Source: Prochilodus magdalenae (lineage: Eukaryota > Chordata > Actinopteri > Characiformes > Prochilodontidae). From it: 64,000 nt of DNA. The notes beneath the pieces are model-generated. The model saw nothing but the letters and a program-made list of their open reading frames with translations. It was not told the origin of the DNA and searched no databases. The stretch spans positions 1 to 64,000 of the forward strand of contig JAMWET010000532.1 of assembly GCA_024036415.1 (NCBI GenBank), read 5' to 3'. Each line of letters opens with the position of its first letter. Position 1 is the stretch's first letter. Below, in pieces: positions 35,701-46,245 of this stretch. The translations under genes were made by a program, and so were the position numbers.

Positions 35701-37279
35701 CCTCTAAAGTGAGTTCAGTGTAACATGACTGGTTGGCAAGAAATTGACACATGGCAGTGCATCATTTCTAACAGTATATGAGTCCCACAGATTAAGCTGA
35801 AATACATCATATTTGCTAATGGGTGTGCTTAGTGGAAGTTGTACGCTATAGAGACAAGAAGGGTTTCAAGACTGGATTTAAATATGAAAAGAGAATTAGA
35901 CTGCTGGACTGAGAATTCCAGAGACCAACAGCAAACTGCTCAGTTTCTAAAACTATGGAGTCTGGATGGAGAAATGGTTAGCAAATCTGCTGGAGAACAG
36001 AAAGTTCAGATGGGTTTACAAAAGTGAATAAGTAAGAAAGATTGTTAAGAGCTTTGTAAGGGAAATTTAAAGATCATGAAAGTGTCATGTGGTTGTGAGA
36101 GAAGAGTATGAGTAAGAAAGATGAGTATGAGTAAGAAGAGTTCTGGAGAATCTGAAGTGTGAAGGGGAAAGAGCTGATGCATTGTGCTCAAGTTTTATCT
36201 ATAGAGCTAATGTGAGCAATGAATAGGAGAGTCAGGTAATGTAAGACACCCAGGTCTAACCTGAGAGGAAAACATTACTATATCATAACGTAATATTAAT
36301 ATTAAAAATGAGTTCAAACCCAGTTTGTTGAAATCCAGTCTTGTTACTATGTACAGGAGAAATCCTTTAGCTGTTAGAGAGGTACATTTTTAATGTATTT
36401 GGCCTGAGATAAATCTCTCACCCTGCAAGGTGCTCAAACAAATGGCAGTTCTGGTAGAATTAATAGAAACTTGGCCTAAAAACACTATTGGCTGTAATAA
36501 CTGTACAAGTCTTAACCAACTACTGTACAAGGCTTGGATGACTATTTACATTATGTGCTTGTTTTAAGTCTTAACTGTTTTCACAACTAAAATTCCCAGA
36601 CAAATTGATCAGACTATTTGGTTGCGGCAGTCATTTATGTGAAAAGTGTCATTTATGTCAAAAAGTCAGTGAAAAATGCTTTTCAAGGTTCTGTAAAATT
36701 TCATGAATCTGGTAGCATTTGGTGTTTTCTACTAAATAATGCTGAGGCACTGGTAATATAATGTGTTCATTCTACACTGGGTAATGAGCTTTAAATGATT
36801 CTAGTCTCTAAATGAACAAAAGACACCTGACACTGAAGCACTGTACATTTTTCTCTTTCTATTTTTCACTACAGTTATACAGCCAACCACTGCAGAGGAC
36901 CGTAAAGGTAAGAATATGACTGACACATCAGTGGTTTCTTGCAAATGAATGTGTTGGAGAGAGAACAATGCTGCAAATGATTTAGAGTCAATGTACAGTA
37001 TATCACTGATTTTACTGATGTTTCTTTTTTATTTATTTATTTATTTATTACTATTTGACTGCAGAAGCTGTATCGAATCGTGCATACGCTGCTGGTGTGT
37101 CAGTGGTCGTCGTGATTGTTGTGCTGTCTTTGCTGGCTGGACTGGCTTACATCTACAGCAGAACTTCCAAACGTCAGGTTATCATTCCTTCACTTGTAAA
37201 CCCGATGTATTGCACTACTGTATCCCCCCTGGCAGAGGACAAAGACAACAAATGCTTAATGAACAGTATGGACGAATAG
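21792..37279 (+). CDS. mrc1: Macrophage mannose receptor 1-like, copy A (30 exons, complete)
   Basis: Type I membrane endocytic receptor that binds and internalises glycoconjugates on macrophages and endothelium (family knowledge). I joined 30 exons with AG/GT borders: 21792-21858, 22215-22598, 22844-23023, 23185-23337, 23469-23582, 23746-23883, 23971-24150, 24466-24623, 24786-24902, 25039-25154, 25951-26099, 27596-27795, 28036-28160, 28259-28331, 28442-28595, 29813-29848, 29943-30109, 30254-30315, 30404-30504, 30808-30950, 31092-31194, 31724-31872, 32112-32220, 32318-32547, 32632-32797, 33091-33252, 34766-34882, 35466-35666, 36875-36907, 37065-37279. Phases agree throughout and give 1433 residues, close to human MRC1 (about 1456; also 30 exons). 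Order: signal peptide, ricin-B-like, FN2, eight CTLDs, TM, 40-residue tail. CTLD4 keeps EPN and WND. Two Met codons open exon 1; the first is used here. Exons 13 (after GTTAAAG) and 6 (after AAAAG) have weak acceptors supported by copy B. Confidence 0.93.
22215..22598 (+). CDS. mrc1: Copy A exon 2: N-terminal cysteine-rich (ricin B-like) domain
   Basis: Residues about 23-150. It begins DGTFLIYNANKNRCLGDN, has the QF.W..EDRIFN.....CLG repeat pattern of beta-trefoil lectins, and cysteines spaced as in MRC1. In mammals this domain binds sulphated sugars. The reading from about 22320 onward is nearly identical to copy B. Confidence 0.92.
22844..23023 (+). CDS. mrc1: Copy A exon 3: fibronectin type II domain
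   Basis: Residues about 151-210: GNAFGRPCHFPFRFKNKWY, CTTEGSS..RLWCS and YWGYCP-like end (LWGYCP). Four cysteines and aromatic residues fit FN2, the collagen-binding module of this family. Confidence 0.93.
23185..23883 (+). CDS. mrc1: Copy A exons 4-6: CTLD1
   Basis: Residues about 211-345. It shows YYQLNEESALTWYQARKSCQ, GGDLLSVTEPHEQTF, LWTGLNSLDASGGWRW and CSERHGYICQRG, the CTLD cysteine and WIGL-type framework. There is no EPN-like motif, so calcium-dependent sugar binding is unlikely. Splice sites: acceptor TTTGTAG, and a weak AAAAG for exon 6. Confidence 0.9.
23971..24902 (+). CDS. mrc1: Copy A exons 7-9: CTLD2
   Basis: Residues about 346-497. It contains HCYLLSRTKRTWLDARDAC, GGDLLSILSVEEQSF, DELWIGLNDL, FEWSDHSSVPIALWD and NEPSHN. 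The sugar-site position is EPS (24570-24578); the later position is KWADQICQ rather than WND. Copy B has EPN here. Confidence 0.9.
25039..27795 (+). CDS. mrc1: Copy A exons 10-12: CTLD3 and linker to CTLD4
   Basis: Residues about 498-652. It shows GYYCYLAGSETKTFEEAKQM, FWIGLSNQKNRHFFEWTN and CTNQEKYICKQKAEG, then a Thr/Pro linker and the first CTLD4 strand CSEGWHPLKNRHFCAK. Intron 11 (26100-27595) is about 1.5 kb of AT-rich DNA with no gene seen. Confidence 0.88.
28036..28595 (+). CDS. mrc1: Copy A exons 13-15: CTLD4 with intact mannose-type site
   Basis: Residues about 653-769. LFSVERKQQKTWSEALSFC and GGDLLSIHSDDD are followed by WIGYSIQDAAVGFTWSDGSA, then EGEPNDLNNLEKC (EPN at 28469-28477) and GQWNDLQCEDKADWLCQI (WND at 28541-28549). 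In the family, EPN with Glu and Asn ligands plus WND forms the primary calcium/mannose site, and CTLD4 is the main sugar-binding domain of MRC1. This copy should therefore bind mannose, fucose or GlcNAc. The exon 13 end is placed at TA|GTAAGT so that its length matches copy B. Confidence 0.9.
29712..29751. repeat. (GATA)n microsatellite in intron 15 of copy A
   Basis: About ten GATA units. The equivalent place in copy B (about 60565) has none. Confidence 0.97.
29813..30950 (+). CDS. mrc1: Copy A exons 16-20: linker and CTLD5
   Basis: Residues about 770-939. A 12-residue linker exon (GVTPKEVEITER) precedes DGWIIFKDNQYYTHRG, MEEARSFCKHRHGDLVVIND, VYIGMIVDLDKSVMWMDGSP and NEERCVKM, then LWESVNCGDYENFICKRSGS. 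The positions of EPN and WND are taken by QNHPAF and WES, so calcium ligands appear lost here, unlike human CTLD5 (from memory). Confidence 0.87.
31092..32220 (+). CDS. mrc1: Copy A exons 21-23: CTLD6
   Basis: Residues about 940-1059. CYKVELEPKTWTDARTYC, GGNLASVSYALQQ, DLWIGFSNLAGRRFKWTDGS and KKDCNDTIGFICSRG give the domain. No sugar-binding motif is seen. Exon 22 ends GGCATG before a GTACGT donor. Confidence 0.88.
32318..32797 (+). CDS. mrc1: Copy A exons 24-25: CTLD7
   Basis: Residues about 1060-1191. FIKIGNASYMVVQTNLTWKD, QQCESEGAKLASIRD, LWIGLNSMETHGYFLWID and CVYVDVDGTWKTAHCNQTYY SLC form a two-exon CTLD. The site lacks EPN/WND. Confidence 0.88.
33091..35666 (+). CDS. mrc1: Copy A exons 26-28: CTLD8
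   Basis: Residues about 1192-1351. SWMPFKGHCYAFVTSQESWV, GASLVSIQDPQEAAFLENYV, NNFWIGLYRTYLGRWQWLDD and HCRYSEAMFICKTAK. Intron 26 (33253-34765) holds LTR-type debris. Confidence 0.88.
33466..34540 (+). mobile_element. LTR-retrotransposon debris in the CTLD8 intron of copy A
   Basis: The segment 33466-33790 resembles a fish Ty3/gypsy LTR: GGTCCTCCCGCCACCAGAGG GAG, GAGAACACCTGGTTACTG, TATAAGGATTGCCC, and TTTATATTAAAGCTG near its end. Downstream at 34229-34540 is a Gln-rich coding-like stretch beginning MDRQSRATRALLGKHDETLY QLSQQ, similar in style to a gag start, with frame changes after it. No pol region is present. Identification is by resemblance only. Confidence 0.45.
36875..37279 (+). CDS. 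mrc1: Copy A exons 29-30: stalk, transmembrane helix and NPMY tail
   Basis: Exon 29 adds 11 residues (IQPTTAEDRK). Exon 30 encodes a hydrophobic helix, about residues 1369-1393 (AYAAGVSVVVVIVVLSLLAG then LAYIY), a basic stop-transfer (SRTSKR), and a 40-residue cytosolic tail. The tail has NPMY (37199-37210), an NPxY-type endocytosis signal, in place of the FENTLY-type signal I recall in mammals. Stop TAG at 37277-37279. Confidence 0.92.
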
Positions 37280-37574
37280 ACTCCTTCTTTGAAATTTGTA
37301 CTTGCTGATTATATGCGTTATCTAAATGCCACTGTGGTCTGTAGATTATTATGGCCTGTATGGTGTGATGTACATGTATTTTGTTGAACTGTTTTTGTCA
37401 GGGATTCATGTTTTGTTGATTTTCTAAGTGAAGAGAACACACTGCACATTTTAATGCAGTTGACTTGTTTTCTGGAGTTATGAAGATAAATGACAGGTAC
37501 AATAAGATCTGGGCAAGTTTGAAAAGAGATTTGATTTTTTTTTGTATATGTTAATCGCATACATATACAGACAT

Positions 37575-37594
37575 TATATATATATATATATATC
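37575..37594. repeat. (TA)n microsatellite in the 3' UTR of copy A
   Basis: Run of alternating TA about 300 bases after the stop codon. Confidence 0.85.
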
Positions 37595-37739
37595 TCAACT
37601 GTATATTGAAATATGGACATATAAAAAGTATTAACTTATTTTGGTTACATACAAGTATTCGTACTACAGCACATCGAGGAAGTCCCAATATATGAAACTT
37701 TTATTGTAAATGCTTTACTATTTCATGCCCAAGAAATCT

Positions 37740-37745
37740 AATAAA
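37740..37745 (+). terminator. Polyadenylation signal of copy A
   Basis: AATAAA about 460 bases after the stop codon, with T/G-rich sequence following (GATTCTCTTTTGCATC). It gives a 3' UTR of roughly 0.5 kb. Confidence 0.65.
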
Positions 37746-37896
37746 GGGTCTATAAAAGACTTGATTCTCTTTTGCATCTAGTTTCTCTTTCACATTTGGA
37801 CCAAATAAATGCATATTAAGGCACAATGCTGTCATTACACTTTAAAATCACAATATGTCTACCCGAGAAACAACTCAACATTTATTGGACCCTATA

Positions 37897-39488
37897 CAGT
37901 GGGGTGCGAAAGTTTGGGCAGCGTTGTTAATTTTCCTGATTTACCTTTATAAAACATTGATTGTTTGGATAAAGAAATTCCATTAAATATATCATATAGG
38001 GGACAAACACAGTGATATTTGAGAAGTGAAATTAAGTTTATATGATTTACAGAAAGTGTGCAATAATTGTATAAACAATAAACAAAAGTAGGCAGGTGCA
38101 TAAATTTGGGCACCAAAAAAAAAACCTTTAGTAGATCCTCCTTTCGCAGAAATAACAGCCCCTAAACGCTTCCAATAGCTTCTAATGAGAGTCTGGATTA
38201 TGGCTGAAGGTATTTTAGACCATTCTTCTTTCCAAAACATCTCCAGTTCATTCAGGTTTGATGGTTTCCGAGCACAGAAATTTTCAATAATATTCAGGTC
38301 TGGGGACTGAGATGGCCATTCCAGAACGTTGTACTTGTTCCTCTGCATGAATGCATTAGTAGATTTTGAGTGGTGTTTAGGGTCGTTGTCTTGTTAGAAG
38401 ATTCAGCCCCGGCGCAGCTTCAGCATTGTCACTGATTCCTGGACATTGGTCTCCAGAATCTGCTGATATTGACTGGAATCCATGCGTCCCTCAACTTTAA
38501 CAAGATTCCCAGTCCCTGTACTGGCCACACAGCCCCACAGCATGATGGAACCACCACCAAATAATACTGTAGGTAGCAGGTGTTTTTCTTGGAGTGCTGT
38601 GTTCTTTTTCCTCCATGCATAACGGCCCTTGTTATGCCCAAATAACTCTATTGTAGTTTCATCAGTCCACAGCACCTTGTCCAAATTTGCTTTAGCATAC
38701 CTCAAGCGGCTCTGTTTGTGATGTGGGGTGGAAAAAAGGCTTCCTCTGCATCACTCTCCCATACAGCATCTCCTTGTGTAAAGTGCACCGAATAGTTGAA
38801 CGATGCACAGTGACTCCATCAGCAGCAAGATCATGTTGTAGGTCTTTGGTGCTGGTCTGTGGGTTGACTCTGACTGTTCTCAACATCCTTCGCTTCTGTT
38901 TATTCGAGATTTTTCTTGGTCTGCCACTTCGAGCCTTGACTTGAACTGTGCCTGTGGTCTTCCAATTTCTCACAATGTTTCTCACAGTGGAGACTGAAAG
39001 CTGAAATCTCTGAGATAGCTTTCTGTATCCTTCCCCTAAACCATGACGGTGAACAACCTTTGTTTTCAGGTCATTAGAAAGTTGTTTTCAGACTCCCATG
39101 CTGCGACTCTTCAGAGAAGATGCAAAGGGGAGAAAAACTTACAACTGCCCCCCTTAAATACCCTTTCTCATCATTGGAGTCACCTGTGTATAGAGGTCAT
39201 GGGTCACTGAACTTACCAAACCAAATTTGAGTTCCAATAATTAGTTCTAAAGGTTTTGAAATTAATAAAATGACAACAGTGCCCAAATTTATGCACCTGC
39301 CTACTTTTGTTTAACCAATTATTGCACACTTTCTGTAAATCATATAAACTTCATTTTACTTCTCAAATATCACTGTGTTTGTCCCCTATATGATATATTT
39401 AATGGAATTTTTTTATCCAAACAATCAATGCTTTATAAAGGTAAATCAGGAAAATTAACAACGCTGCCCAAACTTTCGCACCCCACTG
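37897..39488 (-). mobile_element. Complete-length Tc1 element with perfect terminal inverted repeats, inactive
   Basis: The left end CAGTGGGGTGCGAAAGTTTG and the right end CAAACTTTCGCACCCCACTG are perfect inverses. They extend inward over at least 50 bases and are flanked by TA on both sides (37895-37896 and 39489-39490). Length is 1592 bp. The minus strand encodes the helix-turn-helix N-terminus (38985-38692: RNIVRNWKTTGTVQVKARSG), the first catalytic Asp region LWTDETTIELFGHNKG (38705-38403), and IIENFCARK in another frame (38348-37992). Frameshifts, plus a deletion between the IIEN motif and CARKPSN, inactivate it. A helix block with heptad-like basic residues lies at the N-terminus. Confidence 0.95.
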
Positions 39489-39490
39489 TA

Positions 39491-40089
39491 TTTATCAGTT
39501 TAGAAGTCATTTTCTAAATATGTGTATGGCTTGGATTGTGCTAGGGTTTATTTTACCTCACATGTCTTTGGCTTTAGTTTTTAGTTATCCTTACTTTCTG
39601 CTTCATTACCCTAAAATAATTTCAGAATCAGTAACTTGTGGAAAGGACAAGTACAGATTTTATTGCTGACCAATTTGCTATTCACATACCAAAAAGATTT
39701 GTGCAAGAAAATAGTAAAATTTAAATGAAAAGTTATAAAATTATCTTATATTCCTGAAATATCTTATGTCATGTCATGTCCTGAGACTGTTGTAAGGTTA
39801 TTAAATTATTTTGCCTATTTATAATCACTTGTCTTTTTTTCAGTAAGCAAAATTATCTCACCATATTGGCAAATAATTTTGTTTGGAAACATGCTTAATT
39901 TGTAAGCTTTTTGGAAACATGCTTGAAACAAACTAAATGATCTGCTAATATAATAAGTTAAATAATCTTATATTACGCTTACATCAGTCTCAAAGTGAGA
40001 AATAAAAGACATATCAACTAGATAGAATATCATTACTTGATCATTACTACACATAATAAGGCAACTTCAACTTTGCTTAGCTTGACTTG
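39491..40089. other. AT-rich intergenic DNA
   Basis: No gene, RNA or named repeat is recognised. Confidence 0.5.
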
Positions 40090-41892
40090 AGCCTCAAAAT
40101 GTTAAAATCTACAAATCTGAAGATTAATGAAAGATGAACTCAGCTTAGAGGCTCTGTTTTAGAGAACAGCTCAAAACAGTGGATACAGTAATAAAAGCTT
40201 TGAGGTTAGTGTGAGTTAACTGGTCATGTGACTGTATTAGAACTTGTTATTGTACTGTATACTACACGCAGGGAGCGTATACAGTATGTGGTACATACTA
40301 CTGTAATATGCAGTGTGGTTAGCCTGTAGGCGAGTGATATGACATGACCTTGCTAAACCAATGAAATGCAAGTCATGTCTTTTGACCAACATTAGCCAAT
40401 GGCACGCATAATATTGTTTGTGACTGAGATTTTAGTGCTTAGTATTGTAAATATTTATTGTCTTTGTCAATTATGTTTGTATTGAAGTACTGTAAGGGAC
40501 TACGTACCTAAGTTTTTCACTCACCTTCACTCACCCACCGTGATTTGATTTGATTTGACTGAATATTTTATGTTGTTCATCCGGAAAAGAGGACTAATAG
40601 GTGCTGTCCATGTACTGCACTGTATGGAGGACTGGGAGTTAAACCGTTAAAGCTGGATGTCTAATCATTAAAGCACCAATGATCCAACAACACATCGCAC
40701 AGTCTTAAACAAACTAATGGTAATAAGGGCACTAATATTTAAACAGACACTTAAAACTCTGCTTGAGCAAGCTTGGCTGTTGTGTCAAACCAGAAAATGG
40801 AAGAGCACATTATGCAGGCCGTGGCAAAGAGGAAATGAAAACATTCATCATCCTTTCCTGGATGGCCCTGTGACACTGAACTTTTAACTGAATATGCAGT
40901 CTTAATCCTCTTACTGGCAGAATCGTATCATATACCCGATGGCAGGACTTTTAGTTTGCCTGGAAATGACAATAAGGTGTGATATAATGAAGTGGAGGTG
41001 AGTGTGATCCTATGGTGGTGTCAGGGTTGTTGCACACTAATGACAGTAGTTGGTGCATATTTTAAAGAACACTTCGATCACTTAGAGTTTTCTTGTTCAC
41101 CTTCAACGCATGAAGCGTTTACAGTGATGGAGAATGCTGCAATCTGAGAAATGCAGTTATCCAATGCCAAGAGCACACTGCATGATTTTATTTGAGCTCA
41201 GTGATAACACACTCAGTAATGGCACTTTATGCCCATGAAAACTGCTATCAGACATAATAGGTCATCTAAATCTAATCACCAAGCATTAATATGTCTCTCT
41301 CTATCAGCAGTGGGAAGGATTTTACTGACTGTAGAGAGACTGTGAATGTGATGATGTCCTGTTTTTCAGATATCACTGCTGTTGGTTTTGACATCGAGCT
41401 CACTGTCTTTTACAGTAGTGCTAAGATAAGTTTTATGTTCACAAAGAGGGACTCTACATGAACATGCATATATATGATCCTGAATGCCTTTTTATTAGGA
41501 GCCTGTAAATATGTAAATATCAGGTGCAACTATAGGTGGGTTTACCTGAGGTTTTTAGCTCAGATGTGACATTGATCATTTCAGAAAATTAGCTTTGGAG
41601 CTAAAACTGGCTTATAAAATGAGTAGTCCCAATTGAATGTTGACATAACACTTGTGTGAAGTGATGACATAACTCATCAGGTTTTTGCTAACATTTGCTA
41701 CTGTCATCACACTTTCTGAGTTGAAATGACTAGGAAAGTATTACATAGTTTGTTTCCTGTTTCTAATAGTGAATTGACAGCATTCCTTGAAACAAAACAC
41801 TAACATTTTTAATTTTGCCAAAATATAAAACCCAAGCAATTCCCCAAAACTACTGTTTTTCAGATCAACATAACTCAATCTGGCATTCTCAT
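40090..41892. repeat. Intergenic tandem duplication, first copy
   Basis: From CCTCAAAATGTTAAAATCTA C to TTCAGATCAACATAACTCAA TCTGGCATTC. It matches 42162-43872 with small indels. It includes ATTTTATGTTGTTCATCCGG AAAAGAGG and TCATCCTTTCCTGGATGGCC. No reliable coding region is seen. Confidence 0.9.
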
Positions 41893-42161
41893 ACTAAACC
41901 TGCCTAAAAGTAGTATGTAGTATACAGTATGTGACCAAACTGTACACCTGTAGTGCACTCAAGATTCCCAGATGGTGTTCTATGCCAGTCAGAGTTTCTA
42001 GTGTACAGTGGAAGCTATCTTCATGGTGTACTGCATCCTATCATGCATTGCGGCCTCCCCAGCTCTGCAGCGACAGTAACACTTGGAAGCAAAAACACAG
42101 CAAACTCTGATTTTACAACTGGGTTTAGTGATTGTAGTGGGGTTTGTTTTTATCAGAATGA

Positions 42162-43872
42162 GCCTCAAAATGTTCAAATATACAAATCTGAAGATTCATG
42201 AAAGATTAACTCAGCTTAGAGGCTCAGTTTTAGAGAAAATTAGCCAAGGGTAGCTAACAGCTAGGCTAAATGTAGTTCAGGTGAAATGAGCAGCGTTAGC
42301 AGCAGCTAGCTCTAAACAGTGGATACAGTAATAACAACTTTGACTGTATTAGTATACTACTCTGTAGGTCAGAACTTGTTATTGTACTGTGTACTACACA
42401 CAGGGAGCGTATACAGCATGCGGTACATACTACTGTAGTGCACAGTGTGCAGTAGGGCTGACCTGCGGTTAGCCTGTAGGCGAGTGATGTCACATGACCT
42501 TGCTAAACAAATGAAATGCAAATCATATCTTTTGACCAACATGAGCCAATGGCACGCATAATATTGTTTGTGACTGAACATTTTATGTAGTTCATCCGGA
42601 AAAGAGGACTAATAGGTGCTGTCCATGTACTGCACCGTATGGAGGACTGGGAGTTAAACCGGACATGTGGCTACCCTAGCTGGATGTCTCATCATTAAAG
42701 CACCAATGATCCAGCAACACATCGCACAATCTTAAACAAACTAATGGTAAAACGTATACATTTTATTTAAATGAATACCCTTTTCCCCCTAGAACATTTG
42801 CCTCCCAAAATATCTGTCCATGGGTTTGGGTGTTGGGTCACACCAGAAAACGGAAGAGCACATTATGCAAGCTGTGGCAAAGAGGAAATGAAAACATTCA
42901 TCATCCTTTCCTGGATGGCCCTGTGACACTGAACTTTTAACTGAATATGCAGTCTTAATCCTCTTACTGGCAGAATTGTATCATATACCCGATGGCAGGA
43001 CTTTTAGTTTGCCTGGAAATGACAAGGCGTGATATAATGAAGTGGAGGTGAGTGTGATCCTATGGTGGTGTCAGGGTTGTGGCGCAGTAATGGCAGTAGT
43101 TGGTGCATATTTCAAAGAACACTTCTATCACTCAGTTTTCTTGTTCACCTTCAACACATGAAGCGTTTACAGTGATGGAGAATGCTGCAATCTGAGAAAT
43201 GCAGTTATCCAAAGCCAAGAGCACACTGCATGATTTTATTTGAGCTCAGTGATAACACACTCAGTAATGGCACTTTATGCCCATGAAAACTGCTCTCAGA
43301 CATAATAGGTCATCTAAATCTAATCACCAAGCATTAATATGTCTCTCTCTATCAGCAGTGGGAAGGATTTTACTGACTGTAGAGAGACTGTGAATGTGAT
43401 AATGTCCTGTTTTTCAGAGATCACTGCTGTTGGTTTTGACACCGAGCTCACTGTCATTCACAGTAGTGCTAAGATAAGTTTTATGTTCACAAAGAGGGAC
43501 ATGAACATGCATATATATGATCCTGAATGTCCTGAATTTGGTCATTTTTAATAGGAGCCTGTAGACTTGTAAATATCAGGTGCAAATATAACTAAACTAT
43601 TGTGTGCGGTGCTGACATAACTGTTGTGTGAAGTGATGACATAACTCATGCGTTAAGTGACAGGTTTTTGCTAACATTTGCTTCTGTCATCACACTTTCT
43701 GAGTTGAAATGACTAGTAAAGTATAACATAGTTTGTTTCCTGTTTCTAATAGTGAATTGACAGCATTCCTTGAAACAAAACACTAACATTTTTAATTCTA
43801 ATCTAATCTAAAACCAAAGTAATTCCCCAAAACTACTGTTTTTCAGATAAACATAACTCAATCTGGCATTCC
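42162..43872. repeat. Intergenic tandem duplication, second copy
   Basis: Second copy offset by about 2.07 kb. Its 70-codon open frame at 43339-43551 corresponds to a broken frame in the first copy (41300-41500), so it is not treated as a gene. Confidence 0.9.
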
Positions 43873-46178
43873 CAACAAACCAGTCATTTTCAATTTCTTA
43901 CTCAAGAAAAACACTATTAAAAACTTTCTGTTCACCAAATGATGAAACCAATTAATTAAATTAGAATGCAGCGGTGTGGAACTGTTTAGCGTTTTGTCCA
44001 GTGTTCGGTTTGGGCTTGTTGGATAGATGACAGCACAAATCCAGCCTCCTCATTTATCAAGCGCAGATATACTACATCAACAAAGTTTTTCAGTATGAAC
44101 TGAATATTTTGTGATATATATCTACTTCTCATAGCGCCTCCACAAAGAGAAAGGCAAAATGGGACTCCAAGGAATAGGCATTTTGAGTGCAAGCAACAGG
44201 GTTGATGGTGATGATTGTAATGTCAGATGAATGAAGAATGAAAGGTTTGTAACTAATGCGACAGGTCCTAAGACCTAAATGTATTTTCAGCAGGCAGCTC
44301 CACAAGGCCAACAGTAAGAGCCAGGTGACATGAAACTCTAACACTCCTCTTAGCTGTATAATTCTGGATGGGAGTCACCTGTGGTCTTGTAATGGAACAG
44401 GAAGGGAAGACACTACTGATATCACAAAGCTAGAGAGACAGAAACAGAAACATTGTATTTGAGTGTGATTGCATTCGTCAACCTGTACTTTACAGACAGG
44501 GCAAACAATACCACACGCAACAAATCATTTCTCCACAGTCTCAGCAGATATGACCATTCCAACTCATGACAGGAACTTGTGCAACCTCAGTGTCAGATGC
44601 ACAGTACAGCATGCAGCCGGCTGGCTATAGGTTATGGATATAGCATTAGTGTTTCTGGTAACTAAGAGTTCCTGACAAACTTTGTTCCTTCACTAAGCAT
44701 AAGTGAGTTGTTTTACCCTTCCACCGCTTCCTTTTTGTGGCTGCAAAGGGGCTTTTTCTTTTGATTTGCTTTTTGGCATGTAAAAAATATTAATACTTTT
44801 AGTAAGTCTAGATGTAAAACTTTGCATTAATGTATCACAAAAGGGTATGAGAGCAGGAAGAGAGAACAGAAGACCCTAGGGGGGGTCACAGCTGAGTCAG
44901 CGGTGTGATAGTGCTTAACAACAGTTTTCTTATCATGCTTTGTGTTGGTGCAGAATAACATGCCGAAGATAACACAATGGTGGTCAGATATAGCAACTTC
45001 TACAATCCAGGGAACAGAACTGCTTAAAGTGTGTGCATTGACCATGCTTAAAATATGGCTGTGTGGCATGGTTCAGTGACAGAGCTCATATGTGCTATGT
45101 TTCCCACATCTTCAAACTCTACACCAATACTGCAATATTGCTGTATGGGCAGTTTTCTTTAACAAAGCGTCATTGCCAATTGCCCTTGACTGACAATCCT
45201 TCTTCACACTGTCTGTATTAAACCTACTGGTACAACTTTTGTTCTGGTTCTTCGGAACTCCTGCGTTTGGACCTTTAATAGCTCATGGACAAGTTAGACT
45301 GGACAGCTTCCTCGTCTAACATGGGTAGTGGGGTATGTGGCAGTGTAGGGTGGAGCTGGTCAAACATTTATCTTAAACACAAGACATTTTCTGTAAATTT
45401 CTTTTATCAGTTTTTTTTTTTATCTCGCCTGCTCATGTGATTGTGATGTTATTTAAGGTACTATTTTAAGGCCCATTTCTTTTATTTACTTGGCATATGG
45501 CTTTCAGTTTCACCCTGTTAAATAAGACCTAGACACATTCTTTTCAATACTGAGCAACCAAGAAGAAACCCTATCCCTTTATACTATCCCTTGAATTGTG
45601 TAATTGGCCCCTATTTCATTTTAGGGCAAGAAGGAACAGTGCAAGGGTCAGTAGGCATAATGAGCCTAAGCCCCATTCACCAGGTACCACTCATGCTAAA
45701 CCAATTGTCCCTAATTCTTATACAACCTCTAAGCTATACCTAACTAATTGTCAAGTGCACAGAAAAAGTTGGCAGAATCTTTGTGTCCAATTAGAAATTA
45801 CTGTGAGATCATAAATAATTAACACCAGATCCTAAATTATATTTATTGACCACCCCAAAACACTTCTGACCAAAGAAAGGGCACAGTGACATGTCTTACT
45901 TCCTTAGACCAAGCTTGGTATTTAGAATAAAGCGACCATTAATTGTATTATAGGCTATATCTTTTTTATTTTAACAAATCATGTGTAGCAGAATATCTGA
46001 ATGAGAACATGCATCTCATATAACAGCTAAGATCATTTTGTAACATTAGTGCCAGAAGAAATGCATATGACCGGATATTGCTGTATTGTGAAGAGTGGAC
46101 TCCTCTTAAGAGCAGGTCACAAAAACAAAGTGCCTTCCTGAGACTGAACAACACGGGATTTGGCTCATGCAAGACGGG
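43873..46178. other. Intergenic DNA upstream of copy B
   Basis: No gene is recognised. The last 150 bases align with the copy A promoter region but lack a TATA box. Confidence 0.5.
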
Positions 46179-46245
46179 ATGATTTTAAAGACCCTCGAAA
46201 TGGTGAAAATAACTATCATCATTGCGCTTGTGCTTAAGATGTCAG
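46179..46245 (+). CDS. mrc1: Copy B exon 1: short, unusual signal peptide
   Basis: From the Met aligned with copy A (46200) only 15 residues precede the splice: MVKITIIIALVLKMS. An upstream in-frame Met at 46179 adds MILKTLE. The polar cleavage region seen in copy A (HCFAQS) is missing. The start cannot be settled from sequence. Confidence 0.65.

Noticed and set aside
43339..43551. 70-codon open frame in the intergenic duplication
   Set aside because: The other copy at about 41300-41500 has a broken frame and there is no recognisable domain.
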